A stretch of DNA of 9,250 nt from an uncultured Porphyromonas sp. Lineage in GTDB: Bacteria > Bacteroidota > Bacteroidia > Bacteroidales > Porphyromonadaceae. Both the position numbers and the translations under genes were made by a program. Location: contig UQBE01000057.1 in assembly GCA_900539155.1 (NCBI GenBank), positions 1 to 9,250 on the forward strand, read 5' to 3'. Shown piece by piece: positions 6,036-9,250 of the stretch; position 1 is the stretch's first letter; every line of letters starts with the position of its first letter. The notes under the pieces were generated by a model. It did not search any database and was not told where the DNA came from. It saw only the letters and a list, made by a program, of their open reading frames with translations.

Positions 6036-6051
6036 GTCAGATGAGTCTGAC
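6036..6051 (+). other. hairpin in the ppdK leader
   Basis: GTCAGA (6036-6041) and TCTGAC (6046-6051) form a perfect 6-bp stem with the tetraloop TGAG. It lies about 25 bases after the inferred transcription start, near the 5' end of the transcript, a position where stems can protect mRNA from decay. The role is inferred. Confidence 0.45.
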
Positions 6052-6197
6052 GACTCTACGCTACGATATCGGGAGGCGCTACCTCGCAGATGGTGCTAGA
6101 TGTGGATACGGGAGTAGCTGTCGCCACAGGTTCTGACGGATAGCTCCGCTCAATCACTCACTTATTACGAATAGAACATCAAATATACTTTTCCCCA

Positions 6198-8927
6198 ATG
6201 AAGAACAAGAAGAGAATCTACACGTTCGGCAACGGAAGTGCCGAAGGCAATGCCCAGATGAGAGACTTGCTCGGAGGTAAGGGTGCCAACCTAGCGGAGA
6301 TGAACCGCATCGGCGTACCAGTCCCTCCAGGGTTCACCATCTCGACTGAGGTATGTACAGAATATTATGAGCGTGGCCGTGAGGCTGTTGTCGCTGACCT
6401 CAAGGATGACTTGATGGCTGCCGTCAAGCATATCGAGACCATCATGGGCTTTAAGTTTGGCGATGTAGAGAATCCTCTTCTCGTCTCAGTCCGCTCGGGC
6501 AGTAGAGCCTCCATGCCGGGTATGATGGACACCATCCTCAATCTCGGCCTTAACGACACGGTCGTAGACGGCTTGGCACGTAAGAGTGGCAACGAGCGCT
6601 TCGCTTGGGACTCTTACCGTCGCTTCGTACAGATGTATGGTGATGTCGTGCTCGGCATGAAGCCAGTCAATAAGGACGACATCGACCCCTTTGAGGCAAT
6701 CATCGAGGAGGTCAAGAAGGAGGCTGGCGTGAAGCTCGACAACGAGCTCACCACAGACCACCTCAAGGATCTTGTCAAGCGCTTCAAGGCAGCCGTCATG
6801 AAGGCTACGGGACACGACTTCCCCACTGACCCATACGAGCAGCTATGGGGCGCTATTATGGCCGTTTTTGGCTCATGGATGAATGACCGCGCAATCCTCT
6901 ACCGCAAGATGGAGGGTATACCCGATGATTGGGGTACAGCCGTAAACGTCCAGGCGATGGTCTTCGGTAATATGGGTGATACCTCCGCTACGGGTGTGGC
7001 TTTCACTCGTGATGCGGCTACAGGCGAAAACCTCTTCAACGGTGAGTACCTAGTCAATGCGCAGGGCGAGGATGTCGTCGCTGGTATCCGTACGCCTCAA
7101 GAAATTACAATAGAAGGCTCTCGTCGCTGGGCTGAGCGTGCTGGTATTGATGAGGCAACTCGTAAGGCTCAGTACCCCTCTATGGAGGAGACCTTCCCCG
7201 ATATTTATGCTGAGTTGAATGGGATACAGCATAAGCTGGAGCAGCACTATCACGATATGCAGGATCTAGAGTTTACCGTTCAGGAAGGCAAGCTATGGCT
7301 CCTTCAGACACGTAATGGTAAGCGTACAGGTCAAGCGATGGTCAAGATCGCAATGGATCAGCTTCGTGACAACCTAATCTCTGAGGAGGAGGCGCTGCTT
7401 CGTGTCGAGCCGGCTAAGCTCGATGAACTACTGCACCCAGTCTTTGACAAGAAAGCCTTAAAGTCTGCAAAGGTATTGACCAAGGGACTGCCCGCCTCTC
7501 CAGGGGCCGCTACGGGACAGATCGTCTTCTTTGCTGATGACGCTGCTAACTGGCATGAGCAGGGTAAGAATGTGATCATGGTCCGTATCGAGACCTCGCC
7601 TGAGGATCTGGCTGGTATGAGTGTAGCACAGGGTATCCTTACGGCACGTGGCGGTATGACCTCACACGCAGCCGTCGTGGCTCGTGGTATGGGCAAGTGC
7701 TGTATCACAGGTGCTGGCGGTATTATCGTTGACTACAAGTCTCGCACTGTAACCATCGATGATAAGATACTCCACGAGGGAGACTTCATCTCAATCAATG
7801 GCTCTACGGGTGAGATCTACGAGGGTCAAGTAGAGACCAAGGCTGCAGAGATGGATGCTGACTTCCGCCAGCTGATGGAGCTAGCTGACAAGCACTCTAA
7901 GCTTGCTGTACGTACCAATGCTGATACGCCTCACGATGCTGCTACGGCACGCGAATTTGGTGCTGTCGGTATCGGTCTCTGCCGTACAGAGCACATGTTC
8001 TTTGAGGACAATAAGATCAAGGCGATGCGTGAGATGATTCTGGCTACAGACACAGAGGGTCGTCGCAAGGCTTTGGCAAAGCTCCTACCAATTCAGACGG
8101 AGGACTTTAAGGGTATCTTCCGTGCTATGAAGGGGCTTCCCGTTACCGTACGTCTACTAGATCCACCTCTTCACGAGTTTGTACCTCAGACAGAGGCTGG
8201 TCAGGTAGAGCTAGCGAAGGCTATGGGCGTCGAGCCTAAGGTCGTCCACGACCGTGTCGAGCAGCTTCACGAGCTGAACCCAATGCTCGGACATCGTGGC
8301 TGCCGTCTGGGCAACACTTATCCCGAGATTACTGAGATGCAGACGCGAGCCATCCTAGGTGCTTGTCTCGAGCTCAAGAAGGAGGGTGTCGAGACGCATC
8401 CTGAGATTATGGTACCGCTCGTCGGAGTTGTCGAGGAGTTCAAGCAGCAGGCTCGTGTGATTCGTGAGACCGCTGAGGCACTTTTCAAGGAGCAAGGCGA
8501 CCGTGTCGACTTCCTTGTTGGAACAATGATTGAGGTGCCACGTGCAGCGCTGACGGCTGACGAGATTGCTAAGGAGGCTGACTTCTTCTCCTTCGGTACG
8601 AATGACCTCACACAGATGACCTTCGGTTACTCACGTGACGACGTCAATACCTTCCTCCCAATCTACTTGGACAAGAAGATTATCAAGGTCGACCCCTTCC
8701 AGCAGATAGATCAGTCAGGTGTAGGTCTTCTCGTGGAGATGGGCGCACAGAAAGGTCGCTCGGCTAAGCCTACGATCAAGCTCGGCATCTGCGGTGAGCA
8801 CGGAGGTGATCCCTCATCTGTGGCGTTCTGCCATCGCGTAGGGCTCAACTACGTCAGCTGCTCACCCTTCCGTGTGCCTATCGCACGCCTCGCAGCTGCT
8901 CGTGCTGCCGTTGAGGACAAGAAGTAA
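6198..8927 (+). CDS. ppdK: pyruvate, phosphate dikinase
   Basis: PpdK reversibly converts pyruvate, ATP and phosphate to phosphoenolpyruvate, AMP and pyrophosphate in the cytoplasm; in anaerobes it often runs towards pyruvate and spares ATP. The 909-residue protein has the full three-part layout: an N-terminal ATP-grasp domain with LLGGKGANLAEM (24-35) and SVRSGSRASMPGMMDT (97-112); a central phosphohistidine domain with GGMTSHAAVVARG (485-497), whose His490 carries the phosphate; and a C-terminal PEP/pyruvate barrel with CRTEHMFF (595-602), RLLDPPLHEF (652-661), GTMIEVPRAA (775-784), GTNDLTQM (800-807) and the catalytic Cys865 in GICGEHGGDPSS. Thr488, two residues before the active histidine, is the position phosphorylated by the PPDK regulatory protein in organisms that have it; no such gene is in the window. 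The length fits the family. The DPPLHEF and CGEHGGDP motifs separate it from PEP synthase and enzyme I. The ATG lacks a clear Shine-Dalgarno site, as is usual in Bacteroidetes. Confidence 0.97.
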   Translation: MKNKKRIYTFGNGSAEGNAQMRDLLGGKGANLAEMNRIGVPVPPGFTISTEVCTEYYERGREAVVADLKDDLMAAVKHIETIMGFKFGDVENPLLVSVRSGSRASMPGMMDTILNLGLNDTVVDGLARKSGNERFAWDSYRRFVQMYGDVVLGMKPVNKDDIDPFEAIIEEVKKEAGVKLDNELTTDHLKDLVKRFKAAVMKATGHDFPTDPYEQLWGAIMAVFGSWMNDRAILYRKMEGIPDDWGTAVNVQAMVFGNMGDTSATGVAFTRDAATGENLFNGEYLVNAQGEDVVAGIRTPQEITIEGSRRWAERAGIDEATRKAQYPSMEETFPDIYAELNGIQHKLEQHYHDMQDLEFTVQEGKLWLLQTRNGKRTGQAMVKIAMDQLRDNLISEEEALLRVEPAKLDELLHPVFDKKALKSAKVLTKGLPASPGAATGQIVFFADDAANWHEQGKNVIMVRIETSPEDLAGMSVAQGILTARGGMTSHAAVVARGMGKCCITGAGGIIVDYKSRTVTIDDKILHEGDFISINGSTGEIYEGQVETKAAEMDADFRQLMELADKHSKLAVRTNADTPHDAATAREFGAVGIGLCRTEHMFFEDNKIKAMREMILATDTEGRRKALAKLLPIQTEDFKGIFRAMKGLPVTVRLLDPPLHEFVPQTEAGQVELAKAMGVEPKVVHDRVEQLHELNPMLGHRGCRLGNTYPEITEMQTRAILGACLELKKEGVETHPEIMVPLVGVVEEFKQQARVIRETAEALFKEQGDRVDFLVGTMIEVPRAALTADEIAKEADFFSFGTNDLTQMTFGYSRDDVNTFLPIYLDKKIIKVDPFQQIDQSGVGLLVEMGAQKGRSAKPTIKLGICGEHGGDPSSVAFCHRVGLNYVSCSPFRVPIARLAAARAAVEDKK

Positions 8928-8981
8928 GTCGTCGCTGACGACGTTAAGGAGCTTAGCAGGCTAAGCTTCATCACTCTAGTA

Positions 8982-9039
8982 AAGCAACTCTCTGGAGAGG
9001 CTCCCATCGTGGAGGCTCTGGAGAGTTGCTTCTTCTTTT
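8982..9039 (+). terminator. terminator of ppdK
   Basis: AAGCAACTCTC (8982-8992) pairs perfectly with GAGAGTTGCTT (9021-9031). Inside, AGAGGCTCC (8996-9004) pairs with GGAGGCTCT (9011-9019) except for one central mismatch, leaving the loop CATCGT. The stem is followed by CTTCTTTT. It is a long, stable intrinsic terminator about 55 bases after the ppdK stop codon. Confidence 0.85.
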
Positions 9040-9110
9040 GTAAGCTTCGAAGTGTCTTGTGATGCGCACTAGTCGAGGGAGTCTCCTTGCAGGGCTGACG
9101 AATTATATAT

Positions 9111-9137
9111 AGACTATTGCAAAAGTCAACAGTCTCA
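9111..9137. repeat. hairpin repeat, right copy (loop CAAAAGT)
   Basis: AGACTATTG (9111-9119) and CAACAGTCT (9127-9135) form a 9-bp stem with one A-C mismatch around the loop CAAAAGT. It is the same 27-bp element as 114-140 with a single base difference, in the same orientation. Here the stem is imperfect, and there is no third arm like the one that follows the left copy. Confidence 0.8.
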
Positions 9138-9150
9138 CAATAATTTAGAC

Positions 9151-9183
9151 CCCGACTACCTATCAAAACGGTACTATGTCGGG
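9151..9183. repeat. bulged inverted repeat
   Basis: CCCGAC (9151-9156) pairs with GTCGGG (9178-9183), and TACC (9157-9160) with GGTA (9170-9173), leaving a 4-base bulge on the right side and a 9-base loop. No T tract follows on the plus strand (AAAAAT instead), so it is unlikely to be a terminator for ppdK. It lies between the hairpin repeat and the CCACGTGG array. Confidence 0.5.
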
Positions 9184-9191
9184 AAAAATGG

Positions 9192-9250
9192 ATTCTCCAC
9201 GTGGATATTTCGAAATCCCCACGTGGAGAATTTTTATTTTCCACGTGGGG
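9192..9250. repeat. CCACGTGG array with 22-bp period, right copy
   Basis: Three CCACGTGG octamers start at 9197, 9219 and 9241, exactly 22 bp apart. The first two, with their flanks, form a perfect 13-bp inverted repeat (9192-9204 and 9219-9231) around a 14-bp centre that itself contains ATTTCGAAAT. The array reaches the window edge and probably continues. The geometry equals that of the left unit at 6-45, but the flanks differ (ATTCT/AGAAT here, AATAT/ATATT there). The 8-bp core is too short for a CRISPR repeat and the spacers are A/T-rich and partly alike. Confidence 0.8.

Larger units (their letters stand above)
5789..6197. other. spacer between tRNA-His and ppdK
   Basis: This stretch has no gene. 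It holds the tRNA trailer with a T-rich tract (5866-5874) after a short TCAAAG/CTTTGA repeat, the strong terminator at 5877-5911, an imperfect G/C-rich stem near 5944-5970, the probable ppdK -7 box (5997-6004), and a leader hairpin (6036-6051). The leader from about 6011 to 6197 contains no recognised riboswitch that I can identify. Confidence 0.65.
8928..9250. other. right flank downstream of ppdK
   Basis: I see no gene in this 323-bp stretch. Directly after the stop codon come two small stems, GTCGTC/GACGAC (8928-8942) and AGCTTAG/CTAAGCT (8950-8967), then the main terminator (8982-9039). Positions 9041-9110 show nothing I can assign. The remainder contains the hairpin repeat (9111-9137), a longer stem (9151-9183) and the CCACGTGG array (9192-9250). 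A minus-strand frame covering much of the flank cuts across all these structures and into ppdK, so I reject it as a gene. Confidence 0.7.

Noticed and set aside
8849..9244. minus-strand open frame of 131 codons at the right end
   Set aside because: It overlaps the ppdK 3' end, its terminator, the hairpin repeat and the CCACGTGG array, and shows no domain.
9192..9250. possible CRISPR array
   Set aside because: The repeated core is only 8 bp, the spacers are 14 bp and partly alike, and no cas gene is present.

Overview
The window looks like a chromosomal segment of a Bacteroidetes bacterium, most probably a Porphyromonas-type organism of moderate G+C content. The reasons are promoter-like TAnnTTTG boxes instead of -35/-10 hexamers, start codons without clear Shine-Dalgarno sites, a complete aspartate-pathway NAD operon, and a pyruvate phosphate dikinase typical of anaerobic members of that phylum. 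The genus is inferred; the phylum-level signals are visible in the sequence.

Layout. Positions 1-311 are gene-free and rich in repeats: a CCACGTGG inverted unit, a run of TTAGAR heptamers, a 10-bp-stem hairpin that recurs at the other end of the window, and a perfect 22-bp-stem hairpin that probably terminates the neighbouring operon. From 3787 down to 312 on the minus strand lie nadB, nadC and nadA, a compact operon for making nicotinate mononucleotide from aspartate. Upstream of it, 3788-4198 is non-coding and holds a candidate promoter and nested palindromes. A minus-strand gene for an eight-helix membrane protein of unknown function follows (4199-5197) with its own TAnnTTTG box. A largely unexplained spacer leads to a plus-strand promoter, a tRNA-His(GTG) gene and a strong intrinsic terminator (5589-5911). 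The ppdK gene (6198-8927, plus) has a probable promoter about 190 bases upstream and a strong terminator downstream. The last 140 bases repeat the elements of the left end in mirrored order: the hairpin first, then a CCACGTGG array with 22-bp period that runs off the window.

How the genes work together. NadB oxidises aspartate to iminoaspartate, NadA condenses it with dihydroxyacetone phosphate to quinolinate, and NadC converts quinolinate to nicotinate mononucleotide. All three enzymes appear intact, so the cell should be independent of external nicotinate for this part of the pathway. PpdK interconverts pyruvate and phosphoenolpyruvate and is functionally separate from the NAD operon. The membrane protein has no evident link to either.

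I see no defence system, integrase, transposase or CRISPR array. The protein-coding content is ordinary core metabolism. The least explained material is the repeats at the two ends, the palindromes upstream of nadB, and the unassigned membrane protein.
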